A stretch of DNA of 64,000 bases from Gongronella butleri (taxonomy: Eukaryota; Mucoromycota; Mucoromycetes; Mucorales; Cunninghamellaceae). Below the pieces are notes generated by a model. That model searched no databases. It was not told the origin of the DNA and was given only the letters and a program-made list of their open reading frames with translations. Shown here in pieces: positions 22,590-35,000 of the stretch. The DNA lies in NCBI GenBank assembly GCA_025201375.1, contig JAIWZP010000037.1:124001-188000 (forward strand), in the 5' to 3' direction. The translations under genes were made by a program, and so were the position numbers. Within the stretch, counting starts at the first letter, position 1. Each line of letters opens with the position of its first letter.

Positions 22590-23105
22590 AATCTCAATTT
22601 CTACATTTTTTTATCATATGATACGGTACAAGACAATAGAGTGATTACTATCGTCCTCAGAGATACAGGCTTGCGAATGAAAAAAAGGACAAATGATAGG
22701 ACTAAACACTAAAGATAGGCTTTTATGATACCGTATATCAAAAGTCTGAGAGAGCCAGAGAAAAGAACGGGGAAAGAGAGGGGAAAGAGACGTTTACAGT
22801 AAATATCTTCATAGGCTATGGAAATAGGCTACTGTATCATACTGTATGAGGCGAATTACTGTACCGGTAGATGTGCTCAGGGCCTCAGGCATCATACAGT
22901 ACGTACGTCAGAGCGTGTTGTGTGCAACTGAGCTTAAATGCAGGTCTGATCTGCTGCGCATCATCCAGATTCCAGATCAATGCCAAATTTGACAAGGCTT
23001 ACAACAGCAGCATTGTGGTACTGTACACAACAAGCACTGCAAAAAAATTACAGTATCATACAGTATCATACTGTATATATTTGCCCATGGAAAAGAATAT
23101 AGTGA

Positions 23106-23370
23106 ATGTTTTCAGACTTTGCCGGCTCGCTGTGCTTCCAGAAAAAAAATTACAGCCTACTTGCCCACCGATGAAAATCGCGTCACGGCACGAACTGCAG
23201 CCTAATAATGCTCGTGACGGGACCGCCCGATTTGTTTTGAGCCTGTAAATTCCAAAAACCATCCATTTGCTCTATTTTGCGTTCATCTCGCCATCTGCAT
23301 ATTTGACCCCGCTCAAAAATAGCCACATTGCATTCAACGCAAAAATTGCAACAAAAAAGCTTAAACCCCC
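23106..23370. repeat. Dispersed repeat, copy 2 (pair at 2279-2530)
   Basis: Direct-orientation relative of 2279-2530, starting at 'gttttcagac.ttgccgg..cgctgtgcttcca' and ending near 'caacaaaaaagcttaaa'. Small insertions separate it from the first copy. No intact frame. Confidence 0.6.
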
Positions 23371-24291
23371 AGAGCGCTACGACCACTTTTGAAAAATTCA
23401 GGGGTCACTCAGGGGTCACACATTTCAATCTCAGAAAATGCCAAATTTAGGATATTTCGAACTCCGAGTGATCAATGCATCCCAAACAGGTAGCTCCGAC
23501 GATTTGCTATTGGCACACAAAATGGCAGCTCGCCCCCCCCCCAATTTTAAGAAACTGGTCAAAGAGTGATGCATGAACGGCGATCGACTGAGAAAAAGTG
23601 CCTACTTTGGTGCGAATTATTTTCCAAAAATTTAAAGTTTTACACTTCCAAATTAAGTAAGTGGATTGCATGGAATTTTTATTAATTTTTTCGTTTTTTT
23701 ATTTTTTTGCTTTGCACATTTTATGCGCTGAGTCGTGGATGGGCTGCAGGCTGGTGAAATGACCGATGCAAAAAGTTCAAACCCAAGATTTAGTGCGCTG
23801 CAAGTCATCCCATTAGGTATTTTACCCCCCTGTTTGTTATTAAAGCTGGAATAAAAATCACAGGTTTATTAGACCATTGTCGAGCAAATCGCGATCAAAG
23901 TTTTTGACGAAAAAGTGAATTTTCTCTGCGAGTTTTGGTCATCCACCGATTAAACTGTGCTCATTCATTTGACAGAAGAGAAGATTGATCAGCTGCTGCC
24001 CGTGACACGTTACTGTACGAAAACGAACTGCAGGTTTTTCTGTCGTCGAAAAAATTGAGTCTGAAAATTGATCAAATGTTTGATTGGCTTTTGCAAACGT
24101 ATTATTAAGGTCGTCCTCCTCCATCGAGCGAACAAACAATTGGAAAATGACATTCGATCGCGTCTCTTTCGAACAGTGCCAGTTTTACCACGGTCCGCTA
24201 ATTTTTTCAAGGGCCTGTGCTGAATTTGTGAAAAAACGGCATTTTGAGGTACGGTCTTTTATGCAACAGCTCAATGAACCTTTGGATTTTT

Positions 24292-24320
24292 TTACAGTAC
24301 TGTATCATACAGTACTGTAA
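24292..24320. repeat. 29-bp dyad with 14-bp arms
   Basis: Arms TTACAGTACTGTAT and ATACAGTACTGTAA are exact reverse complements around a single central C at 24306. Each arm also contains the inner palindrome TACAGTACTGTA. It lies 155 bp upstream of the solo LTR and could form a hairpin or be a protein-binding dyad. Confidence 0.8.
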
Positions 24321-24474
24321 TAATGGTTTCCTGGAAAGAAAAGACGCTCGAAAAAAGCCAACACGACGTCTCATCATCAGCTCGGCCTGATGAGTTCAAG
24401 GCTTCACGCGCTACGTACTACCGTACTGGCTGTATCATAGGCACCACATTACTGTATTGTTGGCGGTGTGTAGC

Positions 24475-25039
24475 TGTCAGGCTTTGCCCTGCAGGCCTGG
24501 CATTGATCGCCAATCCGCAGCAAATGCTGCGGCAAAATGTCAAAATCCAATCTAAAAATATCTGTCGCGCTTACAGTAGGAGCGCGTCTCAAATCAAATG
24601 CATCCGGTCTGCAAGAGCGGATGTTCACCAATTCGTCAAGACTCCTCAATCGGCACCTTTCTATCGCAACCTTTCTCTCTTTTACTTCTCGCGTCAAGCC
24701 AACAATCTTGTTTCCCCTCCCTGTGGCCTCTCCTCGTTGCAAGTTCCTCGTGTCCCTCGTCAATGTCCAATGCTCAATCAGCTCCTTTTACTAATGCAGT
24801 CCACGATTAGTGAGTGTTGGAAGGAGGTCAAGGACCAATGGGTCTCGACCTCAAGCCCCCTTTCTGGTTTTCTCAGTGCAGATGCCTTTCAAATACTGTA
24901 TAAATAGTCTCATAATTCACATACGTAAGAAATAAAGGCATCTGCCTCAAAAAGCAAGTTTCCTCCCAGTAAGATCATTTCCCTAGAGCCATTTGAGTGT
25001 TTTACGTTTTAGAGTGTGATTATGCGCTGGGACCTAACA
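24475..25039 (+). repeat. Solo LTR (inverted relative to the LTR at 416-967)
   Basis: 565-bp copy of the same LTR, TGTCAGG...CCTAACA, with no internal sequence next to it. Five-base flanks are GTAGC on the left (24470-24474) and GGAGC on the right (25040-25044), a possible target-site duplication with one mismatch. A TATA box (TATAAATA, 24899-24906) and a poly(A) signal (AATAAA, 24931-24936) lie in the usual LTR order. It most likely arose by LTR-LTR recombination. Confidence 0.75.
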
Positions 25040-26105
25040 GGAGCCCTGTTGTCTACAATGCACACAAGCAATACTGTATCATATCATATGATATGCATTG
25101 ACATTTGACACACCTACGTACTGTAACACCCCACAAATGGTGTGTCTGGCTATGATAATAATTGATCTCATCGTTCTCGTTTTTTTTTTGCACGCTTCTT
25201 TTTGTTGTATTTTTATGGTACTGTAAATACGCGCACGAGACGCGGTTCGCGTGAAATGATGGCGTGAGATGCTGGGTAAAAAATTCTATTTGTCCGGTAA
25301 AAAGGCAATGCGAGAGTCTGACCCATGGTCCCACGCGACTCTACGAGCTGACACTCTCTTATACATGTTTCCGCCGAACTGATGGTGTTTCTTCTGAGCA
25401 CGTGACGTGTTCCAAGAAAACGAGGCAGATAATTGTATTTTTTTTTTTTTTTTTTGTATAATGAGGCAGATCATTGTGCTTTCAGTCACAGTAGAAGGCT
25501 CAATTCCCAATGCAAGGCGCCAGGCCTGTCATGGTGTCATCTTTCAACGGGCATTGATGGCAGCTTCATGTCTACGTACAGTTCTATTTCTTTTTGCTCT
25601 GAGGCACTTGGCCGCTCGCAACAGAATAAAAATGACCGCCAAGTAACCGAAATAAACTCTTTTTCTTGCCTGTTTACCAATTCAGGGGGCGAAAAAGGCG
25701 ACTGAGGGGGGCCACTGGCGATGATCAAACAACAACTGCGCAGTGCCATTGCTGCGGTGAAGGGGGGGGTGCGGTGAAAAGTGCCTGGAAGCTGAGTCAT
25801 GCGATTTTGTCCCTCTGGTTTTGTCATCCGTCACGTTTTGCCCAATTTTTGTTTGACAGGTGCTGCCCCTGGGGCGATACGGATGTGTGCGGGCCGGCGA
25901 GATGCTGCTGCCGAATCCGCGCTTGCAAATCTTCAAAAGTGTGTGGGGAGATGGCGTCATGCGAGTTTGGGACGCCGATGGCCAATGGCGAGATCCATGG
26001 CGCAAGGGCGCGAAGCATTGGGTCGACCTTTTTTGCGACTCTTTTTATTTCTTTCTCTCTCTTTTTTTTTTTTCTTCTTTCACCCCCTTTTTTACTCCAT
26101 TTACA

Positions 26106-27470
26106 ATGAACACCCTTCGTTTGGCTGCTCGCCGTGCCTATTCTACCGCTGTCAAGCCTGCGGTTGTGCCTCGCGTAAGCCCGGGTTGGCTCTTGACAGC
26201 TTTGCGCGTGTTTCTCACCGTTTTCTCCGCTTTTTGTTCACCTCCACACTAGATTACCCCTGGCTTGATTGGCGCTATTGGCAACACGCCCTTGGTAAGT
26301 ACCTTTTCCTTTTGAGTGGCCTGAAGCATGCTTGTAGTGTGCTAAAAGGTGGCCAAGGGGGTCAATGGCATGGAAATGCAGCGGACACTCATCCTCGCCA
26401 CTTTTTTTTTTTTTTTTTTTTTGACAGATTCGCCTGAACCACATGAGTGAGGAGGTTGGCTCTGATATTTTGTGCAAGGCCGAGTGGATGAATCCTGGTG
26501 GTTCTGTCAAGGACCGCGCTGCGCTCTTTGTCGTCAAGGATGCCGAAGAAAAGGGTCTGATTCGCCCTGGTGGCACCGTTGTCGAGGGCACGGCCGGCAA
26601 CACGGGTATTGGCCTTGCGCACGTGTGCCGCGCAAAGGGCTACAAGTGTGTCATTTACATGCCCAACACTCAGGTAAAAAGAAGAAGAGAGCCTTTTTAT
26701 TAAAACACGGGCATTTGACTCATTTTTATTTGATTTTCCAGTCGCAAGAAAAGATTGACTTGCTGCGCATGCTTGGTGCCGAGGTGTACCCTGTGCCTGC
26801 TGTTGCGTTTGACAATCCTGAGAATTACAACCACCAGGCGCGCCGTCATGCGGAAAGCCTTGACAATGCGGTGTGGACGAATCAATTCGACAATATTGCG
26901 AACCGCCGCGCGCACATTGAGACGACTGGGCCGGAAATCATGGCGCAGACCAATGGCGAGGTGGACGGCTTTGTTTGTGCGACAGGCACGGGCGGCACGC
27001 TTGCGGGCACGGCGCGCTACTTGAAGGAGCAAAAGGGCGATGATGTCAAGGTGTTTTTGGCCGACCCGCCCGGCTCGGTGCTGTTTAGCTACTTCACCAA
27101 GGGCCAATTGGAGCGCACGGGCAATGGGTCGATCACCGAGGGCATTGGCCAGGGCCGCATCACCGACAATTTGGGCCAGGACAAGGAATTGATCGACAGT
27201 GCCGTCCATGTCAAGGACGAGGAGTCCATCCACATGGTGTACCGCCTGCTCCACGAGGAGGGCATCTACGTTGGCGCGTCGTCGGCGCTCAATGTCGTTG
27301 CCGCCATGAAAATGGCCAAGCAGCTCGGAAAGAACAAAAAGATCGTCACCGTCCTTGCCGATGGCGCCTACCGATACCAATCGCGCCTCTTTAGCCGCCA
27401 ATGGCTCGAGTCCAAGAACCTGCTGACGGCGATCCCCGAGCATTTGCAAAAATACATTGTGTTGCCATAG
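26106..27470 (+). CDS. Cysteine synthase-like PLP enzyme (fungal Cys12/Mcy1 type), probably mitochondrial
   Basis: Four exons: 26106-26174, 26253-26294, 26428-26673 and 26742-27470, in phase, giving 361 residues. It is a fold-type II PLP enzyme that makes cysteine from an activated serine and sulfide. The PLP lysine is K65 in [11 protein letters not shown]; the substrate loop is [12 protein letters not shown]; the phosphate-binding loop is [11 protein letters not shown]. The C-terminal blocks [11 protein letters not shown] and [14 protein letters not shown] are typical of the fungal cysteine synthase 2 branch rather than cystathionine beta-synthase; no CBS or heme domain is present. The N-terminus [18 protein letters not shown] is Arg/Ser-rich without acidic residues, a good mitochondrial presequence with an RAYS-like cleavage context. 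Whether the physiological substrate is O-acetylserine is not decidable here. Confidence 0.92.
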
Positions 27471-27494
27471 ATTTTGTACTTTTTTTTTCGGCGA

Positions 27495-27500
27495 AATAAA
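27495..27500 (+). terminator. Candidate poly(A) signal of the cysteine synthase gene
   Basis: AATAAA 25 bases after the stop codon, followed by G/T-rich sequence. Confidence 0.5.
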
Positions 27501-28348
27501 GCCCAATGGGGGCTCAAAGTTTTGCTTTTTGTACTTTCTTTCTCCTCTTTGCGTCTTGTTGGCAAGCCAAACGACACATGGGTGGCGGACGTGCACGGGC
27601 GAAAAAAAAAAAAAAAAAACGATGGCGCGCATGTGTGTGTGTGTGCGAGTGTGCAAGTTTTCAAATCCCGCCTGTGAAAGCTTGGTGTGTGCCTGAATGA
27701 ACTTTTCCCAGGCACGTCGATGTATCTAATCACGCATTGGTATCTTGCCCTTTTTTTTTTATTTCCTTTCTCATTCTGGCTTCACTCAAACAACGACCAT
27801 GAGTCACGTCTTTTTTTGTTAGTTTTATTGAGAATTCACGCGATTTTATGCCATGGACGCACCCCATGGACGCGTTACCCTGGTCAATCACCCACGCAAG
27901 AATAAAATATGAAAGGGCGAGATCGAGATGAACAGGCAAAAACAAGGTAGTTTAGGCGGATGAGGTGACACAGGGCGACGAGATTTAGAGTTTGAACCTT
28001 GCTTGCACCACGTCTTTTCACGAGATCCTGGAAAAAAAAAAAGAGTTGGTGCTCAATTTGCTGAAATTGAAATTGGCGGTGTTGCCACGGCCGTGGCGAG
28101 GCGGCTTTGCTTCCTTGATTGGATGGCAAGCTGGGGGATGAAAGGCGCCAAACCAAAGGTTTGTTACACGGCAAGTGCATTTTGTTGGTCGTCTTACGCT
28201 GTATTTCCCAGCAATCACACCAGCACAGAGGTGGGGGAGGGTTGGACGTGCTTTTTTTCATTTTTTCTCTTTCTTTCACTTTTACCTTTTTTTTTCCTTT
28301 CTTTCTTTACTTTTTACCCCCTTTTTTGGTTTTTTTTTTTTACCCCTC
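27501..28348. other. Intergenic region upstream of the TTC39-like gene
   Basis: 848 bp with a purine/poly-A tract (27602-27619), a short GT dinucleotide run (near 27631-27645), and an increasingly pyrimidine-rich stretch from 28250 to the ATG. Short ORFs lack motifs. No gene called. Confidence 0.4.
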
Positions 28349-30240
28349 ATGTCGGATTCCGTCGAAAAGACACAGGGCGATGCGCCAGTGCCTGTGCAAG
28401 AGCATACCACGCAGGAGGCGGCCATCGATACCAGCAGCAACGGGCAAGACGCCACGCAAGAGCAGGAAGACGAATTTGCCGATGCGCAAAATGGACATGT
28501 CGACGAGAAAAAGGAGGCCGACGACGATGAAGATGAGGATGATGATGATGACGACGATGATGATGAAGAGGCCGATGGCGTAGTGGGCGGTGCGGCGGGG
28601 TTGTCGATGGTGATCAGCGCCTTGCAAGGCACAGTGAAGCAACAACAGCAGCAACAATCGTCGAATGGCGTGGATGACGAGGCCAAGGTGGCGTCGCTCG
28701 CCATCGACACGAGTACGACGACGACAACGACGTCAACCAACGATGCGAGTGAACCTGGGACACCTGTGCCGTCGGATGTTGGCCTGACGGATGTCGGTCT
28801 CGTCGACGAAGAGGAGCACGGGGCGAAAAAGAAACCCGATCTGAGCGTGCACACGGACAAGAATATCGACTTGCCGTCGGACAAGAACATGGCCGATTTC
28901 GTCACACCGCCCACCCCAGGCATGGCACCCACGCCCACGTCGCCATCACCGGATTTGCCTGCGGAATTGCGCGAGCAGCAAGAATATGCCCAATCAAACA
29001 CCATCACACCGGGCAAAGTCGATCTCAAGAACGTCCTGCCAAACACCATGGGGCCGCGTGCGCAAGAGGAATATGGTAAAAAAAAAAAAAAAAGAGAAAA
29101 TCGCAAAAAAAAAAAAAAAGATTGACCCTTGCCGGCATAGACATCAACATGCTCAAGGGCATGCAGGCCTTTTTCAACAACAAGTTCTCAGACGCCAAAA
29201 CCATGTTTGGCGCAAAAGCTGACGCGTAAGTCCGTTTTTTTTTTTTTCTTTTTTTTCTTTTTTTACGATTTTTGCACGAATTTGCCAAGGTAAAGGAAGC
29301 TCAATATCCCCCTCTTTTTTTTGTTTTGGTAGCGATCCATTGTATGCGCTTGGTCTTGGGTGCATGGCTTTCATCAAAGCCATCAGCGTAAGCATGGCGT
29401 GATCTGTGTGTTGTGGCGATGCATGGATTCTGAGCCCCCGCCTCCTTTTTTTTTTTTGTTTGTGTGACCATAGTCCAATGACAGCCGTGACGTCGAGAAT
29501 GCTCTTGCGACGCTGCACGACACGTATCAGTTTGCGAATGCGCAAATTGAGGCTGCGTCGGCCAAAAAACCGCTAAAGGACACCGTGTCGCATTATTTCA
29601 CGAACCTGATGGGCAACAACCCGACGAACTTGCCAACCAACACGCGTCCCCTGAGCCAGGTCGAGATGAAGCAGCCATCGTTTATGCCCAATGGGGCTTT
29701 GCGCGCGCACGTGGTCCGCGCCGAGTGTGGTCTGCTCATGAGCATCATCCACCTCACCCAAGAGACCGTCGTCGGTTACCTGAAAATGGGCATGAATTTG
29801 CGACGAGGTAAAAATCAAGAAAAAAAATGAAAAAAGAGGGCATAAGGGGGGGGGAAACGAGGAAAAAAAAGGCAAAAAGAGGGAAAATGGGCATGTCGAC
29901 GCACGTTTTTCTTTGATTTTTGGCTTTTGCGCGCTTGTCTGACACGTTTTGTATTTAGCTTACAGCAGCTACAGCTTGGTGTGGCAAGAGTACAAGCGCA
30001 TGGGGCAAGATTTCAACAAGTACATGGATCAAGATACGATTTCCGCGATTCAATTTGGCATTGGTTCTGTGCACCTGCTGCTGTCGTCGCTGCCGCCCAA
30101 GATTCTGCGCATTGTGTCTGCCTTTGGGTGGAAAGCCGACAAGCATCTTGGTTTCGCGCTGCTCAAGCTGTGTTTGGAGGGCCGTCGTATCCGGTCGCCC
30201 TTGGCATCCATGATGTAATTTTTTTTTTTGTTGTTGTCTG

Positions 30241-30282
<42 letters not shown>

Positions 30283-31516
30283 AAGTTTTTCTCTTTTTGT
30301 AGGCTGCTGTCGTACTATGTGATTTTGACGTCGTTTGCGCCTCAATTGCTGACACAAGAGCTTGTGCAGCCTGCGATTGAGTGTCTTTTGGACGCGCAGC
30401 AGACATACCCGAATTCTGCCTTCTTTTTGTACTATGCTGGTCGCGTGTCGCGTCTTGCCAAGAATCTGTCGCTGTCGACGCAATCGTTTGTGTATGCGCA
30501 CGAGGTGAGCCAAGGCGCATGGGCCGAGACGACGATTGGGCACTTGGCGATCTTTGAGATTGCGTTCAATTGCGCGATGGGGATGGACTGGGCGTCTGCT
30601 GCGGCGCGTCTTTCGCAGCTTCAGAACAAGCACACGAGCCCGACGTTTGTCAAATACTTTTATGGTGCGTGCATGGAGATGATGGGCAACCGCACGGAAG
30701 CGATTCTTGCTTTCGCCGAGGCGCCCAAGCTGATTGACAAGAAGAAAAAGACGCAGATGGAGCAATTCGTGGCGCGCCGCGTGGAATTCTTTGAGCAGAG
30801 CGGGTACCAAGACATGGACTTTAGCTTGCCAGCACTGGAGATTCTTGCCATGTGGAATTGCTTCCCGACGATGCCCGAGTCGGCCTTGGAACAATGTCTC
30901 GTGTATGTGGATCGCACGCTCGAGGCCATCTACGAGCGTGAAAAGCAAGAATACGAGATCCGCGTCGTCGAGCTTGCGCCTGACGCGCCTGTGCCCGATT
31001 ATTATGATCAGCGCGGCACGTTGCTCGTCATGAAGTCGTCCATCCTCAATGCCCTCGGTCGCCACCGCGAAGCCATTGTCCACCTCAATTGGGTCATTGA
31101 CCACCGCGAACACGTGCGCTACTCCAAATGGATCGTGCCATTCGCCTATTGGGAGGCAGGCATCAATCTGTGGGCCAAGGACGACTTTAAGCGCGCACGC
31201 TCTCTCTGGGAACAGGCCCTCGCCTTTTCCGGCTACGACTTTGAGTATCGTCTTGCCATTGTAAGTCTAGAAAAAGTGGAAAAAAAACAGACATAGATGG
31301 AACTGACTCTTTTTTTTTTTTTTTTCCTCCTTGATTTTTTAGCGCCTCAATCTTGCCATTGTGCACGCGATTGAGCTTGGCGTGCCAGAAACACCATCGC
31401 CAAAGGCCGAAAAGGGTCTGACGACCCATGGACGCAAGCGAATGTCGATCATCAGCAGGCTGACGGGCAGCACAAGCACGCCGCCTGCGACGTCGGCCAC
31501 CACGGCGTCGACTTGA
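28349..31516 (+). CDS. TTC39/Iml2-family tetratricopeptide protein
   Basis: Seven exons: 28349-29075, 29141-29225, 29333-29387, 29474-29807, 29959-30214, 30303-31260 and 31343-31516, giving 862 residues. The first roughly 240 residues are disordered, with a long Asp/Glu run (about residues 56-75), a Gln run and Thr repeats. From GIDINMLKGMQAFFNNKF the sequence follows the TTC39/Iml2 family: AYSSYSLVWQEYKRM, IQFGIGSVHLLLSSLPPKIL, LGFALLKLC, then TPR-like helices (FFLYYAGRVSRLAKN; ATIGHLAIFEI-type; AIVHLNWVIDHRE). In yeast, Iml2 is linked to lipid-droplet and inclusion-body clearance and mitochondrial surfaces; function here is by family only. The intron after GRRIRSPLASM holds a T35 tract (30245-30279). 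Confidence 0.88.
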
Positions 31517-31663
31517 GCCCGTGATCCCCAATTGTAATCTTGTAAATCAATCCTTTTTTCTCTTTTTTTTTCCTGTTTTTTTGTACCTTGTTTTTTTTTT
31601 TTTGTTCCCACTCTTCTTTTTTACACCCCAGCCCCCACACACCCTTTGAGTATATGTTGTCTA

Positions 31664-31669
31664 AATAAA
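31664..31669 (+). terminator. Candidate poly(A) signal of the TTC39-like gene
   Basis: AATAAA 148 bases after the stop, downstream of a U/C-rich 3' UTR. Confidence 0.45.
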
Positions 31670-31884
31670 GCTTACACAAAAAATGAAAAAGAAAGGCGCG
31701 CATCAGCATTGAAATGTGACAAGCGCTTTTTTGCACGGCCGCGTCGGAGTTACAAACAGGGTCGGCTTATTGATTTTGGTGTTTTTCTTTCCCGCTTTCT
31801 TTTCTTTTTCTCTTTCTCTTTCTCTTTTACTTTTTCTGCTGTACGTGCCAGCCATCCATTTGACTTTTTTTTTTTTCTCTCAAG

Positions 31885-32054
31885 GTAAGTGGTGTGTGTG
31901 CAAGGGGAGAAAATGGGAGGGTAGGAAAAGAAGGGAGGAGGGTGATACTCGAAAAAGTGCTTGCATGCAAGGCGTGTGAATGAGGAAAGAAAAGGGGGGT
32001 TGTTTGTTGAATCTTGACGTGTTTTTTTTTTTTTTTTTTCTTTGTTTCGTTCAG
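31885..32054 (+). other. Probable 5'-UTR intron of the nucleoporin gene
   Basis: CAAG|GTAAGT donor at 31884/31885 and a long T tract ending in TTCGTTCAG at 32054, two bases before the start codon. The 170-bp interval is G/A-rich and non-coding. Leader transcription would start in the pyrimidine-rich stretch near 31790-31880. Confidence 0.55.
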
Positions 32055-32056
32055 CG

Positions 32057-35000
32057 ATGGATCCTCAGCAGCCGCCTCAGCAGCCGCCTCAGCAGCGGCA
32101 GATCCTGCAGCCTCGGCGTCGCCTTCAAAAGGGTGGGTCGGCGCCTTCTTTACAGCCCAGCTTTGGCTTTGGCCAACAGCAGCAGCAGCCTCAGCAGCAA
32201 CTGCAGCAGCAGTCGTCGTTTTCGTTTGGCCAGGCACAGAATTCGCCTTTTGGCACGACCACCAAGGATGACACGCTTCCGCTTGTCAATCCAATCTTCT
32301 CGCCGTCGGCCACAGCCGGGCCGCCCGCTTCGTCGCCTTTTGGCTTTGGGTCGCCAAGGGAAGATCCACAGAAAACCCCCGGCCAGCAGCCATTTACTTT
32401 TGGCTCCCCTTCTACGTCTGCCTTTGGCACCTCGGCACCCGCATGGACGGCAGCAGCACCCACATCGGCAGCTCCTCCTTCGGCCTTTGGCACCACCACC
32501 GCGACCCATCCTTCACCCTTTGGCCTGAGCAATGTAAGTGAGTCTTCGAAAACACCCAGTTTTGCCTTTGGCATGCCGCCTGCCGTGAGTTCCACTGCTG
32601 CTACTGCTGCTGCCACCGCTCCTGCGCCTGCGTCCACGTCGCCCTTTGGCTTTGGTGCGTTTGGCGCCGAAAACAAGGACGACACGACTGCGAAAAGGGC
32701 CAATTCGCCTTTTGGCTCGGCATTTGGCTTTGGTGCTCAACCCGCCCCCGCCACCACCGCCGCCACCACCAGCGACAAGGAAGACGCGTCAAAACAAACA
32801 CCAACCTTCTCCTTCGGCACGCAAAACACCGAAAAAGAGCAAAACGCGCCTGCCGTCCAACCTGCCTTTTCATTTGGCACGTTGCCCGCGTCACCCGCTG
32901 CTAATACTGCTGCTTCGGCTTCTGCACCCACCACCGAGCCCAAGAAACCCGCGTTCGCCATGTTCAACCCGCCTGCCGCTGACAAAAAGGAAGAAAAAAC
33001 GCCTGGATTCTCATTTGGCGCCCCGGCCCCCAGTACCACGAGCACCACGGCCACGACAGGCAACTCGCCAAAACCCATATTCTCTTTTGGCACACCAGCG
33101 GCTCCACCAACAACAGCGGCGTCTACGCTTTCGGCCAAAGAAGATGACAGCGCGGCGAAAACGGCAAAACCATCGCCTTTTGGCGTGCCGCCCGCCAAGG
33201 ATGCCAGCAGCGAACAGGAAAAGGACAAGGACACGCCCGCAAAGCCCACCTTCTTCACCTTTGGCACCACCTCTGGGTCCACGTCGGCCGCGACACCTTC
33301 GCCATTTGCCGCCGACACGGCCAGCAAAAAGGACGACCATGCCACGTCGCGCCCGTCGCCCTTTGGCGCGCCTGCAAAGCAAGACGACACGCTAAAAAAG
33401 CCAGCGTTTAGCTTTGGTGCGACATTGCCCAAGGAAGGTGGGGACAATCAGGCTGCGAAAACGCCGAGTTTTACGTTTGGTGCGTCATCTGCGCCTGCTC
33501 CATCCACCACCGGAAAGGACAATGACGAGCCCAAAAAGCCGAGTTTTACGTTTGGTGCGTCATCTGCGCCTGCCCCATCCACCACCGGAAAGGACAATGA
33601 CGAGCCCAAAAAGCCTGTTTTCACCTTTGGTGCTGCGCCAACGACAACCTCCAGCACCAGCGCTGCCCAAGAAACGCCCAGCAAACCAACATTTACTTTT
33701 GGCGGTCCAACAACGTCGACGACCATGGATGCTGGCGCCAAGAAGCGGTCCTTGTCCATCAGCAGCCAAACCAAAGGCGGTGCCAACGACGACGACGACG
33801 GCAACAAGCGCACGGCATTTGGTGCCAGCGACTTCTCCAGCACGCAAGGCTTCTCATCGCAACCCATTGTCTCTGATAACAAGGACCAAGCCGGCGAAAC
33901 GGCCAAAAAGACGCCAACTTTCACATTTGGTGTGCCCACGACCGGAACCCAAGGCGAGACTAGCTCCGTGACCAAGGTGCCATCGTTCTCCTTTGGCGCC
34001 CCATCCACATCCGCACCCACTCCGCCAAAGATTCCCGAGTTTACAACGGATTTCACCAAAACTTCGACTTTTTCGTTTACCCCTGCCAAGCCGGCCGCGC
34101 CCACCACTGCGAGTACCACTGCCACCACTGCCACCACCACTGCCACCACCACCGCACCTGCCACCGCCGACACCGCGCGGCCCTCACCCTTTGGTACCAC
34201 CACCGCGCCCACATCCCCGCCAAAATTCACTTTTGGCAAGCCACCTGCCGCACTCACCACCACCGCTACGACCAGCACTGCGACCAGCACTGCAACCAGC
34301 ACTGCCACCACCACCGCACCTGCCACCACCGACGCCGCGCGGCCCTCACCCTTTGGTGCCACCATCGCGCCCACATCCCCGCCAAAATTCACTTTTGGCC
34401 AGCCGCCTGCCGCGCCTACCACCACCACCACCACCACCGCGATCACCACCGCACCTGCCACCAGCGACGCAGCGCGACCCTCACCCTTTGGTGCCACCTT
34501 CGCGCCCACGTCCCCGCCAAAATTCACTTTCGGCAAGCCGCCTGCCGCGCCCACTACTACCACCACCACCACCGCACCTGCCACCACCGCACCTGCCGAC
34601 GCCGCGCGACCCTCACCCTTTGGTGCCACCATTGCGCCCAAATCCCCGCCAAAATTCACCTTTGGCAAGCCGCCTGCGGACAAAGATGCCATTTCTGCTG
34701 ATCAATCGGCAAGCCGGAAGCGCCGCGGCGACGACCTGTCCAACGATCGCGCCAAATCTGTCTCGTTTACTGCGCCTTCCTCATCAGGTACGTGGAAAAA
34801 AAAAGAGGAAAATGAGGCGAAAACGTAGAAAAAAGCGAAATTGTGGAAAAAAAAAAACGAAGCGTGTCGCATCGCCATCATATGTTTTTGCTCCGCTTAT
34901 AAATGAATGCTGGATGACGTCGATATTCACCCTTTTTTAATTTTTTTTTTGTTCTTTTTTTTTTTATATATAGACGCCGGCAGCAAGCCGCTTTTCTCGC

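Larger units (their letters stand above)
22244..26105. other. Repeat island without supported genes
   Basis: 3.9 kb between NTAQ1 and the cysteine synthase. It holds a solo LTR, a dispersed-repeat copy, a cluster of palindromes and only short, composition-biased ORFs. From about 25680 to 26105 several frames are open on the plus strand but encode Cys/Arg-rich chance peptides. The last 60 bases form a pyrimidine-rich leader. Confidence 0.5.

Noticed and set aside
25666..26437. Open frames upstream of and overlapping the cysteine synthase start
   Set aside because: Cys/Arg- and Phe-rich translations of leader and intron sequence. They overlap confident exons in the wrong frame.
26700..27656. 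318-codon minus-strand ORF over the cysteine synthase
   Set aside because: Antisense of a highly conserved enzyme exon; Arg/His/Leu-rich shadow with a start in the poly-A/T 3' region.
28282..29106. 274-codon minus-strand ORF over the TTC39 N-terminus, with poly-Ser
   Set aside because: Poly-Ser results from the reverse complement of the Asp/Glu GAT/GAC run.
33448..34692. 414-codon minus-strand ORF antisense to the FG nucleoporin
   Set aside because: Repetitive Gly/Ala/Val composition mirrors the repeated Thr/Pro/Ala codons of the plus-strand FG region. No motif, leader or splice logic.
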